Of a stretch of DNA of 64,000 nucleotides, positions 23,742 through 33,189 are shown in pieces. Below the pieces are notes generated by a model. That model did not search any database. It had not been told where the DNA came from and was given only the letters and a program-made list of their open reading frames with translations. Where the stretch lies: contig NZ_VLTK01000001.1 in the NCBI RefSeq assembly GCF_007558825.1, forward strand, positions 1 through 64,000, in the 5' to 3' direction. This stretch comes from Brevibacterium aurantiacum. GTDB taxonomy: Bacteria; Actinomycetota; Actinomycetes; Actinomycetales; Brevibacteriaceae. The number at the start of each line of letters is the position of its first letter. Position 1 is the stretch's first letter. The translations under genes and the position numbers were made by a program.

Positions 23742-25148
23742 ATGTTACTCGAACGAATCTACGATGAGGACCTCTCTCACGCGAGCTACTTCATCGGCTG
23801 TCAGGCCACCGGCGACGCCATCGTCATCGACCCCAGTCGGGACATCAGCGCCTACCTGGAGTTGGCCGAAGCCAAGGGACTGCGCATCACCCACGTCACC
23901 GAGACGCACATTCACGCCGATTTCCTCTCCGGCACCAGAGAATTGGCCGATTCCACCGGCGCCATTGCCCATCTGTCCGGTGAGGGCGGAGCTGACTGGC
24001 AATACGGCTACGAGGGCGAACGCTTGGCTGACGGTGACACCATCACCGTCGGCAAGTTAATGCTGAGGGTGGTGCACACGCCGGGGCATACCCCCGAACA
24101 TCTCTCCTTCCTGCTGACCGACACCGCCACAGCGGAGGAGCCCGGGTTCATGTTCACCGGCGACTTCGTCTTCGTCGGCGATCTGGGTCGACCGGATCTG
24201 CTCGACGAGGCCGCCGGCGGGGTCGACACCCGCTTTGACGGTGCCCGGCAGCTCTACGAGAGCTTGAGAGGAAAGCTGCTGCCGCTGCCCGACTACGTTC
24301 AGCTCCTCCCCGCCCACGGTGCCGGAAGCGCCTGTGGCAAGGCTTTGGGCTCCGTGCCCACCACCACAGTCGGCTACGAACGCAGCTTCTCCTGGTGGGG
24401 CCACCATCTTGCCGCCGGCGATGAGCAGGGTTTCATCGACGAGCTCTTGGACGGACAGCCGGATGCCCCCTCCTATTTCGGTCGCATGAAACGACAGAAC
24501 CTGGAAGGGCCCGCGATTCTCGGTCCACAGTCGGTGCTGCCAGAACTGAGTGTCACCGCAGTCCGCGAGGGCCTGGCGAACGCCAGTGTGACCGTCATCG
24601 ACACCAGGGATCAGCACGATGTCCACGCGGGAACGGTTCGGGATGCCATCAACATTCCGGCCTGGAACAAGCCTGCCGTCCATGCGGGCTGGGTACTGGA
24701 TCCGGAGTCCGATCCCAGGCCTCTCGTACTACTGGCCGACGGCTCGGATACCGCTCACCACTTGCGGAATCACCTCATTCGGGTCGGCATCGACACAGCG
24801 GAAGGCTATGTCACCGCCACCGACGGACTCCCCGCAGCTGTCCCCGATCTGGTAGGGCCGGAGGACCTCGACTCGACTGATTACGAGATGCTCCTCGATG
24901 TACGCAATACATCGGAATTCGCGCAGGGCACGATCCCCGGCGCACAGCAGCTGAGTGCAGGCCGAGTCCTCTGGCATCAGGATCGACTGCCAGTTTCGGG
25001 CACGATCGTCAGCTTCTGCCAGAGCGGGGTGCGCAACTCGGTGGCGTCCAGCGCTCTGCGGCGAGCCGGGCACCGCGTCATCGAACTCGAAGGCAGCTAT
25101 CTTCGCTGGCAGGCGGCTCAGCAGAAGCAGGGGCTCCAGATGCAGTGA
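23742..25148 (+). CDS. Persulfide dioxygenase-like MBL protein fused to rhodanese domains
   Basis: A 468-residue fusion: an ETHE1-type metallo-beta-lactamase domain (residues 1-250) with metal ligands in 'THIHADF' (56-60), 'HTPGHTPEH' (about 110-118) and 'LLPAHG', then a degenerate and an active rhodanese domain. The active Cys is in 'SFCQSGVRNS' near residue 428. Such proteins oxidise glutathione- or bacillithiol/mycothiol-type persulfides to sulfite and transfer sulfane sulfur, detoxifying sulfide. GGAGAAG is 6 nt before ATG 23742. It may link to the thiol-redox genes next door. Confidence 0.9.
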   Translation: MLLERIYDEDLSHASYFIGCQATGDAIVIDPSRDISAYLELAEAKGLRITHVTETHIHADFLSGTRELADSTGAIAHLSGEGGADWQYGYEGERLADGDTITVGKLMLRVVHTPGHTPEHLSFLLTDTATAEEPGFMFTGDFVFVGDLGRPDLLDEAAGGVDTRFDGARQLYESLRGKLLPLPDYVQLLPAHGAGSACGKALGSVPTTTVGYERSFSWWGHHLAAGDEQGFIDELLDGQPDAPSYFGRMKRQNLEGPAILGPQSVLPELSVTAVREGLANASVTVIDTRDQHDVHAGTVRDAINIPAWNKPAVHAGWVLDPESDPRPLVLLADGSDTAHHLRNHLIRVGIDTAEGYVTATDGLPAAVPDLVGPEDLDSTDYEMLLDVRNTSEFAQGTIPGAQQLSAGRVLWHQDRLPVSGTIVSFCQSGVRNSVASSALRRAGHRVIELEGSYLRWQAAQQKQGLQMQ

Positions 25149-25176
25149 CCCGATAGGCCACATTCAGCATGCCGGG

Positions 25177-25190
25177 GCTCCGGCCGGAGC
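25177..25190. terminator. GC-rich palindrome between convergent genes
   Basis: A perfect 14-bp palindrome (GCTCCGG/CCGGAGC) ends right at the fdhD stop codon, 29 bp after the MBL-rhodanese stop. It can fold from either strand and probably ends both transcripts. No T-run is present. Confidence 0.5.
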
Positions 25191-26084
25191 TCAGGCCACC
25201 CGCTCCGGATACGAATAGGCATTGAAACGACCCCTGCGATTGAAGCCGATGACACTCACGCCCACGCTCTTGCCATGATCGACGGCCAGCGCCGAGGGGG
25301 CGCTGACAGCCGACATCATAGGGATGCCTGCCATTGCCGACTTCTGCACCAATTCGAATGAGGCACGCGCTGAGACCTGCAGGACCGTTCGGCTCAGCGG
25401 CAGACCACTTCCCTGGTGTGACATCGCCCAGCCGATGACCTTGTCGACGGCGTTGTGACGACCCACATCTTCACGTCCGATAAGGAGTTCCGGCTCGTCG
25501 TTCGGATCCTCGCCGACGGCGAAGAGTGCAGCGGCATGGACTCCCCCGGTCTTGTCGAAGACGTCCTGCTGAGTACGCAGACGCTCGGGCAATTCACCGA
25601 TGCGCGCTGCCGAAAGCAGGGGCGGGAACCGGTACTCCTCATCGTCATCCTCGTCGAGGTGACAGGAAGCTGGGATCAGGGGGTAAGCGGAGGTCTTCGT
25701 CACCGCGTCGATGGCCGCGGTGCCGCAGATTCCACACGAGGAGGAGGTGTAGACGGATCGGGCAGGGGCCGCCTCGGCGCTCCAGATTCCGGTTCGCAAC
25801 CGCACCTGTGCCACGTTGTGATTCCGGGTCCCGTCGGGAGCAAGTCCTGTGGAGAAGTCGATCTCCTCGATGTCGGCCATGGTCGTGATGATCGCTTCGG
25901 AGAGGAGATAGCCGGCCACGAGTTCGATGTCATTGCCGGGTGTGCGCATGGTGACGGAGAACTGTTCCCCGTTGAGGCGGACCTCCAGCGGCTCCTCCCC
26001 AGCCAGGGAGTCGGGCCCGGCGGAGATCTCTCCGGTGGCGTCGAATCTGTGGACTCGGGCACGAACGGCCCTGCGTTGAGCCAT
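25191..26084 (-). CDS. fdhD: Formate dehydrogenase accessory sulfurtransferase FdhD
   Basis: FdhD hands sulfur from a cysteine desulfurase to the molybdenum cofactor, activating formate dehydrogenase. The 297-residue protein has the characteristic active loop CGIC (117-120 in 'SSSCGICGTAAID') and the conserved 'GREDVGRHNAVDKVIG' and 'SARASFELVQK' segments. ATG 26084 was chosen; 5 bp separate it from the upstream MoaB-like gene, so the two form a molybdoenzyme operon. The formate dehydrogenase itself is not in the window. Confidence 0.94.
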   Translation of the reverse strand: MAQRRAVRARVHRFDATGEISAGPDSLAGEEPLEVRLNGEQFSVTMRTPGNDIELVAGYLLSEAIITTMADIEEIDFSTGLAPDGTRNHNVAQVRLRTGIWSAEAAPARSVYTSSSCGICGTAAIDAVTKTSAYPLIPASCHLDEDDDEEYRFPPLLSAARIGELPERLRTQQDVFDKTGGVHAAALFAVGEDPNDEPELLIGREDVGRHNAVDKVIGWAMSHQGSGLPLSRTVLQVSARASFELVQKSAMAGIPMMSAVSAPSALAVDHGKSVGVSVIGFNRRGRFNAYSYPERVA

Positions 26085-26089
26085 GGTGA

Positions 26090-26641
26090 TCAGACCCTTG
26101 GTCCGTGGTCGGTGGTGTCCTCGATGGAGGTTTGGATGTGCTCGAGGAGATCGTCGATGACGGTGATGCCGTCCTTGACGCCGCCCTTCGACCCGGGGAA
26201 GTTGATGACGAAGCTGCGGCCGCGAACGCCGGCGACGCCGCGACTCATCACCGCCGAGGAAGTCGTCTCCAGGCCTTTGCGCCACATTGCGTAGATGAGT
26301 CCAGGAGACTGTCGTTCAAGGAGTTCGGCGGTGTATTCCGGGGTCCGATCATCGGGTGCCAAACCGGTGCCGCCGCTGGTGACGATGATGCGCGGGCGTT
26401 CGTGTTCGGGAGTGTCGACGAGGAGCGTGCGCAGCGCCTGACCGACAGGCTCACCGTCACGGACGACGATGGCATCGGGAGTGTCATATCCGCAGGTGCG
26501 CAGCCAGTCGACGAGGATCGGCCCGGTGGTGTCGGCCGCCTCTCCCCTGGCCGCCGAGGTGGAGGCGATGATGACCGCGGCTGACCGGCCCTCACCGAGG
26601 AGGTCGTCAGTCTCTCCGACTGCTGAGTTCTGGCTATTCAC
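26090..26641 (-). CDS. Molybdenum cofactor biosynthesis protein, MoaB/Mog family
   Basis: A 183-residue protein with the MPT-binding motif 'VTSGGTGLAPDDRTPE' and 'SRGVAGVRGRSFVINFPGS', typical of MoaB/Mog enzymes that adenylylate molybdopterin before metal insertion. It starts at GTG 26641 and is followed 5 bp later by fdhD, consistent with coordinated cofactor synthesis and sulfuration. Distinguishing MoaB from Mog is not possible by eye. Confidence 0.9.
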   Translation of the reverse strand: MNSQNSAVGETDDLLGEGRSAAVIIASTSAARGEAADTTGPILVDWLRTCGYDTPDAIVVRDGEPVGQALRTLLVDTPEHERPRIIVTSGGTGLAPDDRTPEYTAELLERQSPGLIYAMWRKGLETTSSAVMSRGVAGVRGRSFVINFPGSKGGVKDGITVIDDLLEHIQTSIEDTTDHGPRV

Positions 26642-26700
26642 GAATCAATCCTTCTTCCCAGCGCACACACAAGCTCTGCCACCCATTGTTCCACGAAGAG

Positions 26701-28164
26701 CTAGAGACCGAACCAGAATGTCAGTGCTTCGTTCAGCCCCTCCGTGCTGGACTGCCCGACCCATGCCACATAACCGTCAGGACGGATGAGCACGGCGGTG
26801 GGAGCGGCTACCTTACCGATCACCGGAAGGTCCCACTCACCGTAGTAACGCGCGTCGACGCGGTCGACCTGGTCCACCCATGCCGTGATGTCGATGCCGC
26901 TGGGATCGCCGAGGTTGAGCAGAACCGGGCGGCCCCCGTGGAGAAGCGTGTACGCCCGAAATGCCCCTGCCGGGCTGTGGAGATCCAAGTCGGGTACGCG
27001 GCGTCCCACCAGCGGGTGCGCCTCGTCATTGGAGATGTCCGTTCGGCTTGTGTAGTGGATGGCGAGGCCGGAGAGGTCACCGGCAAGTGATTTGCGGGGT
27101 CCGTCCATGTGAAGCCAGCCATCGATGACTTCATTGAGGGCTTTGACGCGGTCGTCCATCCGCATCAAGGACGTCTGCGCCAGGTTATGGTGAATGACCT
27201 GAGCCCCGACGGCGTGACGCTCCCGGTGATAGGTATTGAGGAGATTCTCTGACGACGTCCCCTTGACCACCCGCGCCAGCTTCCACCCTAGGTTCACCGC
27301 GTCTTGGACGCCGGTGTTGAGGCCTTGGCCACCGACCGGCGAGTGGACGTGTGCCGAGTCTCCGGCCAACAGCACCCGTCCGGAACGATAGCTCGCGGCC
27401 TGGCGAGCCATGTCGGTGAAGCGACTGATCGAGCCGGGATTGCGGACGCCGAAGTCAGTCCCCCACGCATCGATGAGCCCGGCGCGCAGATCCTCAAGGC
27501 TGGGTTCCGTGTTCTCCTGCGGTTCCCTCTCGGAGACGACGAGGCTCACCCGACCGTGCGGGAGCTGGCTGAATGCCTGCGTGCCGAATTCATGATGGTG
27601 GACACCCCATTCGGGGTCCTCGGTCAGTTCGACGTCGGCGATGAGGCTGCTCATGGTCGGCTCCCAGCCGGGGAAGTCGATTCCCGCAGTCTTTCGGATC
27701 AGACTGCGTCCGCCGTCGCAGCCGACGATGTAGTCGGTTCTCAGAGTCCGGCCATCGGAGAGCCGGACATCGACTCCGTCGCGATCCTGGTCGAATCCGG
27801 TGACTTCGACGCCGTAGTCGATTCGCACCCCGAGTTCTCCGACCCACTCGGCCAAGATGCGTTCGGTGTGCTGCTGGCCCAGCCCCAAGCCGTAGGGGTG
27901 CCGGGACGGAAAATCGATGATGCCAAGTCGAGTGTTGCCGAATCCCAGCACCTGCGAAATCTGGCCCGCGTCCAGGAACCGATCGACGATGCCTCGCTGA
28001 TCGAGCATCTCAAGGGTCCGCGACTGCAGACCCATCGCACGCGTTCCGACCAGGTCCTGGTTTGCTCGTCTCTCGACAAGAACGCTGTCCACCCCTGCCA
28101 GAGCCAGCTCTGCGGCCAGCATCAACCCGGTCGGCCCGGCACCGACGATGATCACTTCAGTCAC
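26701..28164 (-). CDS. FAD-dependent aromatic monooxygenase (PHBH-like)
   Basis: A 487-residue group A flavoprotein hydroxylase. It shows all three fingerprints: 'VIIVGAGPTGLMLAAELALAG' region at the N-terminus, 'DYIVGCDGGRSLIRK' (DG motif, about 155), and 'RVLLAGDSAHVHSPVGGQGLNTGVQDAVNL' region (GD motif, about 270-300). The C-terminal thioredoxin-like domain places it near Rox/TetX-like and polyketide hydroxylases that act on phenolic or polyketide substrates. Starts at GTG 28164. It is divergent from a MarR gene that probably controls it. Substrate unknown; rifampicin-type or phenol hydroxylation are alternatives. Confidence 0.87.
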   Translation of the reverse strand: MTEVIIVGAGPTGLMLAAELALAGVDSVLVERRANQDLVGTRAMGLQSRTLEMLDQRGIVDRFLDAGQISQVLGFGNTRLGIIDFPSRHPYGLGLGQQHTERILAEWVGELGVRIDYGVEVTGFDQDRDGVDVRLSDGRTLRTDYIVGCDGGRSLIRKTAGIDFPGWEPTMSSLIADVELTEDPEWGVHHHEFGTQAFSQLPHGRVSLVVSEREPQENTEPSLEDLRAGLIDAWGTDFGVRNPGSISRFTDMARQAASYRSGRVLLAGDSAHVHSPVGGQGLNTGVQDAVNLGWKLARVVKGTSSENLLNTYHRERHAVGAQVIHHNLAQTSLMRMDDRVKALNEVIDGWLHMDGPRKSLAGDLSGLAIHYTSRTDISNDEAHPLVGRRVPDLDLHSPAGAFRAYTLLHGGRPVLLNLGDPSGIDITAWVDQVDRVDARYYGEWDLPVIGKVAAPTAVLIRPDGYVAWVGQSSTEGLNEALTFWFGL

Positions 28165-28377
28165 AACTGCTCCACTCTCTCAACGCGAGGTACCAGTCTG
28201 CCCCGCAGACGGGGCCTTGCCGCAAGTCCCCATCTGCACTATAAGGTAAATAGAGGCAAGGAACTTTGACTTCCCTGCCTTCGTCATCTGTCGCTATCTG
28301 CTGTCGCTTCGCCACGATGTAGATTGACCATCAGGCAGCACCGTCGACACACTCGGCCCGACAGCACAGGAGGCACC

Positions 28378-28827
28378 ATGGAAGATCTGTCACTGAGCAC
28401 GTTGATCTGGCTGCGCATGGTCCGCTTCGTCCAGAACAGCAATCAGATGTCGAATACCCACCTGCGCCGCTTCGACCTCACCATCGCCCAGTTCGAGATG
28501 CTCAGCCATATCCGCGCCTACGAACCGGTCACCCAGTCAGATCTCGCAAAGGGGCTGACTGTCACCGGCGGCGGTGTCTCCCGAATGGTCTCTCGCCTCG
28601 AAGGCGAGGGCCTGATCTCACGTGAGCAGGATTGGAAGACGAAGTTCATCTCGCTCACCGACGCCGGTCGGCAGCGGCTCGAAGCGGCATACCCCGCCCA
28701 AGTGGCCTTCCAATCCGCGCTCTTCGACGAAGCCCTCGACGAGGATGAGAAGAAGCAGCTGCATGCGCTGATGAAGAAACTCTACGAACACAGCGTCACA
28801 CGTCGTGAGGCGGAGGAAGCGCTCTAG
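28378..28827 (+). CDS. MarR-family transcriptional regulator
   Basis: A 149-residue winged-helix regulator with the HTH in 'VTQSDLAKGLTVTGGGVSRMVSRLEGEGLISRE' region (residues about 58-88) and an acidic dimerisation end. AGGAGG is ideally placed before ATG 28378. It stands between the divergent FAD monooxygenase and a co-directional luciferase-like/FMN-reductase pair, so it may govern both as an aromatic-compound or redox sensor. Confidence 0.9.
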   Translation: MEDLSLSTLIWLRMVRFVQNSNQMSNTHLRRFDLTIAQFEMLSHIRAYEPVTQSDLAKGLTVTGGGVSRMVSRLEGEGLISREQDWKTKFISLTDAGRQRLEAAYPAQVAFQSALFDEALDEDEKKQLHALMKKLYEHSVTRREAEEAL

Positions 28828-28919
28828 GGAATATTTCTCCAGAAACATCAGTTGACATGGCAAACGATACTTTTCGGAGTCGACGACTGCACCGACTCCC
28901 CTGTCACTGAGGAGAAGAC

Positions 28920-30116
28920 ATGACCGCACCTACCTCCCGCACGGAACCCGTCACCAGCACCGAACCCGTCGCCCACACCGAGTCGGTCAACATGATGGAT
29001 CACCTGGGTTTCAGCTCCGGCCAGGGACTGCAGTTCGGGATGTACAGCCTCGGCGACCATCTGCCGAACCCGGCCGACGGATCCAGAGTCAGTGCGGGCG
29101 AGCGCATCCGCGAGTTCATCGGCTATGCACAGGCGGCCGAGGATGCCGGCCTCGACTTCATCAGCGTCGGTGAGAGTCACCAGGAGTACTTCGCCTCGCA
29201 GGCCCACGCCGTCATCCTCGGCGCGATCGCCCAGGCGACGAACACCATCCGCATCGGCAGCACCTCGACGATCCTGAGCACCTCGGACCCGGTTCGCGTG
29301 TTCGAGAACTTCTCCACGATCGACCACATCTCCGGCGGCCGCGCCGAACTCGTCGCCGGTCGCGCCTCACGCGTCGGGCTCTTCGAACTGCTTGGCTATG
29401 ATCTGCGTGACTACGAGGAGCTGTTCGAAGAGAAGTTCGAGCTGCTCAACCGAATCAATCGAGAGCAGAAGCTCAGCTGGAGGGGCAAGTTCCGTGCGCC
29501 GCTGAACGACGCCGAGGTGCTCCCCCGCCCAGCACAGGATCCGCTGCCGATCTGGCGAGCCGTGGGTGGTGCCCCGACGAGCGCGATCAAGGCCGGTCTG
29601 GCAGGAGTACCCATGGTCATGGCACACCTGGGCGGCACCACCTCCTCGTTCAGACCCACGGTCAATGCCTACCGGGAGGCGGCACGCCACCAAGGGTTCG
29701 ATCCAGCTGCCCTGCCGATCGCGACTGCGGGATTCTTCCATGTTGCCGAGACCTCGCAGGAGGCGCTTCGCGGTCTCTACCCTCATATCAATGAGGGGAT
29801 GAAGCGCACGAACGGTCAGGGCATGCCCAAGCAGCTCTTCGCCCAGGCGGTAGACCCGCACAGCATCGTCAACCTCGGCAGCCCCCAGCAGATCGTCGAG
29901 AAGATGCTGCACCAGCATGAGGTGTTCGGCCATCAGCGATACCTGGGTCAGATGGATTTCGGCGGCATGCCCTATGACCAGGTGATGAAGCAGATCGAGA
30001 TCATCGGCTCGGAGATTATCCCGGCCCTGAAGAAGTACACGGCCTCACCGACGCCCACTTCTGCCACGACTGCCCCGGCAGCGAACCGCCATGCCGCCGA
30101 GGAGGCCGCCCGATGA
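28920..30116 (+). CDS. Luciferase-like FMN-dependent monooxygenase (LLM class)
   Basis: A 398-residue TIM-barrel flavin monooxygenase that uses reduced FMN from a partner. Motifs include 'GESHQEYFASQAHAVILGAIAQ' region (about 85-105), 'ISGGRAELVAGR' and 'LPIWRAVGG'. It has Thr/Glu-rich N-terminal and Thr/Ala-rich C-terminal low-complexity tails not seen in the core family. GAGGAGA precedes the ATG. The ATGA overlap with the FMN reductase makes a two-component system. Substrate unknown. Confidence 0.9.
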   Translation: MTAPTSRTEPVTSTEPVAHTESVNMMDHLGFSSGQGLQFGMYSLGDHLPNPADGSRVSAGERIREFIGYAQAAEDAGLDFISVGESHQEYFASQAHAVILGAIAQATNTIRIGSTSTILSTSDPVRVFENFSTIDHISGGRAELVAGRASRVGLFELLGYDLRDYEELFEEKFELLNRINREQKLSWRGKFRAPLNDAEVLPRPAQDPLPIWRAVGGAPTSAIKAGLAGVPMVMAHLGGTTSSFRPTVNAYREAARHQGFDPAALPIATAGFFHVAETSQEALRGLYPHINEGMKRTNGQGMPKQLFAQAVDPHSIVNLGSPQQIVEKMLHQHEVFGHQRYLGQMDFGGMPYDQVMKQIEIIGSEIIPALKKYTASPTPTSATTAPAANRHAAEEAAR

Positions 30117-30679
30117 AGCTCGTCGCGATCTCGGGTTCGAACGTCGGCACCAAGACGCGGACCGTCATGGAGTATGTCACTCAGACCGTGATGGTCCAGG
30201 ACCCGGACGTCGAGGCCACGCTCATCGACCTCGCCGAGGTCGACATGGTCTTCAGTGACGGACGGAACTTCACCGAGTACACCGGAGATACCGGTCGTGT
30301 CACCCGGGCCCTCATAGATGCCGATGCCATCATCATCGGCACGCCGATCTTCCAGGCCTCGATTCCGGCGACGCTGAAGAACATCTTCGACCTGTTGCCG
30401 GTCAATGCCTTCCGCGACAAGGTCGTGGCCATGATCGCGACCGCGGGGTCAGCCAAGCACTATCTCATCCCCCAGCAGCAGCTGCAGCCGATTCTCACGT
30501 ATATGAAGGCCCAGGTTGTGCAGCCCTACGTGTTCGTCGAGGAGAAGGACCTGCTGCGCAAGCAGATCGTCAACACCGATGTCATCGCCCGCCTCGACCG
30601 GCTCGTCGAGGACACCCTTGTACTCGCACAGACCTACGCCTCGATCAGGGAAGCGAAGGACGCCGCCTACGGGTTCTGA
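30113..30679 (+). CDS. NAD(P)H-dependent FMN reductase
   Basis: A 188-residue flavodoxin-fold reductase. The phosphate loop 'AISGSNVGTKTRT' (5-17) binds FMN, and 'GTPIFQASIPATLKNIFDLL' (about 79-98) is the second conserved flavin-contact segment. It overlaps the luciferase-like monooxygenase by ATGA and so probably supplies its reduced flavin, like MsuE/SsuE. Confidence 0.92.
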   Translation: MKLVAISGSNVGTKTRTVMEYVTQTVMVQDPDVEATLIDLAEVDMVFSDGRNFTEYTGDTGRVTRALIDADAIIIGTPIFQASIPATLKNIFDLLPVNAFRDKVVAMIATAGSAKHYLIPQQQLQPILTYMKAQVVQPYVFVEEKDLLRKQIVNTDVIARLDRLVEDTLVLAQTYASIREAKDAAYGF

Positions 30680-30692
30680 GCATCAGACTCCG

Positions 30693-30758
30693 ACGGCAAG
30701 CGTCGTCAGGACGGCCAGCGTCGTCAGCGAGGGTAGGCGTTGTCAGCGAGGGCCGTCC
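30693..30758. repeat. Short degenerate repeats with an inverted repeat
   Basis: Three imperfect copies of about 20 bp share AGCG(T)CGTCAG or GTTGTCAGCGAGGG. They are enclosed by GGACGGCC (30709-30716) and GGCCGTCC (30751-30758). The region follows the FMN reductase and could act as a terminator-like hairpin. The GTCAGCG element also recurs near 60.25 kb. Confidence 0.4.
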
Positions 30759-30856
30759 GCGATCATCTCAGATAACAAGCGAAACTGCTGTCAGCGTCTT
30801 GCCAAGCGCAGCATATACCCTAGTAGTTGCAATTTCAATCAACCCTGGAGCTCGCT

Positions 30857-31342
30857 GTGTACGCCACGACTGGATTCCCGACCATCGCCCGCGACATCAT
30901 CACCGTCATCGCTCGGATCGCCCTCGGCGCCATCTTCATCGCCCACGGCTGGCAGAAGTTCAACGAGTGGACCGTTTCGGGAACCACGCAGTCCTTCGCA
31001 CAGATGGGCGTGCCGCTGCCAGACATCGCGGCTCCGTTCGCCACGTTCGTCGAACTCATCGGCGGCGCGCTCCTCATCCTCGGCGCCCTGACTCCGATCG
31101 TCGGAGTCCTGTTGGCAGCCAACCCCATCGGGGCACTGGTCATCGTCCACCTCACCCCAGTTCCCTTCGTCGATCAGGGCGGCTGGGAACTCGTCGCAGC
31201 CCTGGCCGCCGGCGCCTTGCTGTTGGCTGCCATGGGACCAGGTCGCTTCAGTGTCGACAGGTTCCTGCTCAAAGGGAAGAAGGGGCAGAAGCAGTCGCGG
31301 AGTGCCGCAGCAACGAGCGCAGACTCTGTTCCGGCCGAATAG
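30857..31342 (+). CDS. DoxX family membrane protein
   Basis: A 161-residue four-helix membrane protein of the DoxX/SURF4 type with 'ARIALGAIFIAHGWQKF' (helix 1 and the conserved HGxQK) and 'FVELIGGALLILG'. Members are tied to oxidative and thiol stress defence and to quinol oxidation in some organisms. GTG 30857 has GGAG 6 nt upstream; a further-upstream TTG at 30827 lacks one. The basic, Ser/Ala-rich C-terminus is cytoplasmic. It is monocistronic. Confidence 0.85.
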   Translation: MYATTGFPTIARDIITVIARIALGAIFIAHGWQKFNEWTVSGTTQSFAQMGVPLPDIAAPFATFVELIGGALLILGALTPIVGVLLAANPIGALVIVHLTPVPFVDQGGWELVAALAAGALLLAAMGPGRFSVDRFLLKGKKGQKQSRSAAATSADSVPAE

Positions 31343-31380
31343 GCGCCGGCTATATAACCGCGGGCTGATCAGACGTCGAA

Positions 31381-32382
31381 TCAGCTGAGGTCGGCCCCGG
31401 CTGGGGTTGGCCCAGCTGGGGTTTGCCCAGTTGAAGTGGGTCGCGCTTCGAACTGGCGACGATATTCCGAAGGAGTCGTCTTGAACGCGGCAGCGAAGTT
31501 CTGCCGCAGAGTCACCACACTGCCGAATCCGCAGTTCACGGCGATCTGATCGATCGACAGGCTCGTGGTCTCCAGCGCCCGACGGGCCTCATCGAGGCGA
31601 CGCATGCGCACCCACGAAGCAGGCGTCGCCCCAGTCGATGCCCGAAAGGTGCGGATGAAGGTCCGCACACTCATGTGTGCGACCTCGGCCAACCTCTCTA
31701 CCGGCAGTGATTCGTCGAGGTGATCGACTGCCCAATCGAGAACCCGAGAGATGGGGTCGTCATCGGCATGTTCCGGCAGCGGTCGCTGAATGTACTGCGC
31801 CTGCCCACCGTCGCGGTGCGGTGCGATGACGAGGGAACGTGCCACCTGGTTCGCAGCGTCGGCCCCCAATCTCGTACGCACCATGTGAAGACAGGCATCC
31901 AACGCCGAGGCTGTGCCAGCCGAGGTGATGACATCGCCGTAGTCGATGTAGAGAACTGAATCGTCGATCTCCAGATCCGGGTGTCGAGCGGTGAGTTGGT
32001 CGAATCCCTGCCAGTGCGTCACCGCCCTGCGGCCGGCGAGCAGACCGGCGTCTGCGATGGGGAACGTGCCCAGACAGAGTCCGGCAATGGAAGCACCCCG
32101 GTGATGACTGTCAACGAGCAGCTGTCGCAGGGGCTGCCCAGCCGGACGACCATCGTCGTACCAGGACGGGACAACGATCACCTCGGAGCCGTATGCCGCG
32201 TCCGGCCCACTCACCCCAGTGATCTGATACCCCTCCGCCGTCGTGATCGGCGCAACGTCGTCGGAGAACAGGACGGTTTCCCACGCTGCCAAGCCCTGGC
32301 GGGCAACCTCGTTGAAGACCATCTGCGGCACAGACAGGTGGAACATGGTGATGCCTGTGAAGGCATAGATGGCAATGCGCAC
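31381..32382 (-). CDS. GlxA-like regulator: DJ-1/PfpI domain plus AraC DNA-binding domain
   Basis: A 333-residue regulator with an N-terminal class I amidotransferase-like sensor (residues 1-180; nucleophile elbow 'IAGLCLGTF') and a C-terminal AraC double HTH ('VERLAEVAHMSVRTFIRTFRASTGATP'). GTG 32382 follows AGGAGG and is preferred over the ATG 69 bp upstream. The C-terminus ends with Pro/Ala/Gly repeats (TPAGPTPAG), a small tandem repeat. It is divergent from the isochorismatase-like gene, a common pairing in which the regulator activates the hydrolase. Confidence 0.88.
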   Translation of the reverse strand: MRIAIYAFTGITMFHLSVPQMVFNEVARQGLAAWETVLFSDDVAPITTAEGYQITGVSGPDAAYGSEVIVVPSWYDDGRPAGQPLRQLLVDSHHRGASIAGLCLGTFPIADAGLLAGRRAVTHWQGFDQLTARHPDLEIDDSVLYIDYGDVITSAGTASALDACLHMVRTRLGADAANQVARSLVIAPHRDGGQAQYIQRPLPEHADDDPISRVLDWAVDHLDESLPVERLAEVAHMSVRTFIRTFRASTGATPASWVRMRRLDEARRALETTSLSIDQIAVNCGFGSVVTLRQNFAAAFKTTPSEYRRQFEARPTSTGQTPAGPTPAGADLS

Positions 32383-32546
32383 GTCGGTGCCCTCCTGTTC
32401 GGCTGGTGGCAGGCTCGTGAAGTTTGGCGTGATTCCATCGTAGATGAGCATTTGTGCTACTGGTAGTGCCCGACCGGCTCTCGCACACTGGAGGTGTGCC
32501 GCAGTTGCGCGCTACGTCCTCACTGACCACAACTTTGGAGTTCGCT

Positions 32547-33185
32547 ATGACTACCGCCCGCCGTGCCCTTGTCCTCGTCGATGTGCAGCAGCAGTACTTC
32601 GATGGCCCCTTGGAGATTCAATACCCGAGCCATGACCAGTCACTGCCGATGATCACTGCGGCCATCGACGCTGCGGTTGCCGCCGACATCCCGGTCGCCG
32701 TCATTCAGCACACGATGGGCACCGAAGCCCCGGTCTTCAATCCCAACGAGCCCGGGTTCGCACTCCACCCCGAGGTCGCTCAGCGCCAGGTCGATTCCTG
32801 GAAGTCAGTGGTCAAGGAGTACGGCTCCGTCTACGCCGACACCGATCTCGAAGCATGGCTGCGCGAGAAAGGCGTCGACACAGTCACCCTCCTGGGCTAT
32901 ATGACCAATAACTGCATCCTCGCTTCGGCAGCAGGCGCCGAGGTTCTCGGCTTCACCACGGAGGTGCTCTCCGATGCGACCGGCGCCATCAACATCGCCA
33001 ATGATGCCGGCTTCGCCGATGCCAAGACCGTGCACACGACGCTGATGGCGCTCCTGCATTCGAACTGGGCCTCCGTCGCGACCACCGAGGCTTGGACCCA
33101 GGCACTGGCTTCTCAGGAGCCGCTGCCGAAGGGAGACCTGGGCAGTTCGGCCGTCACGGGTGCGCAGAAGGCAGGGCAGAACTGA
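32547..33185 (+). CDS. Isochorismatase-family cysteine hydrolase
   Basis: A 212-residue hydrolase with the family layout: Asp in 'LVLVDVQQQYF' (about 11-15), Lys in 'DSWKSVVKEYGS' region, and catalytic Cys in 'LLGYMTNNCILASA' (about 118-121). Members hydrolyse nicotinamide, isochorismate or related amides. TGGAG is 6 nt before ATG 32547. Expression is probably driven by the divergent GlxA-like protein. Substrate unknown. Confidence 0.9.
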   Translation: MTTARRALVLVDVQQQYFDGPLEIQYPSHDQSLPMITAAIDAAVAADIPVAVIQHTMGTEAPVFNPNEPGFALHPEVAQRQVDSWKSVVKEYGSVYADTDLEAWLREKGVDTVTLLGYMTNNCILASAAGAEVLGFTTEVLSDATGAINIANDAGFADAKTVHTTLMALLHSNWASVATTEAWTQALASQEPLPKGDLGSSAVTGAQKAGQN

Positions 33186-33189
33186 TTGT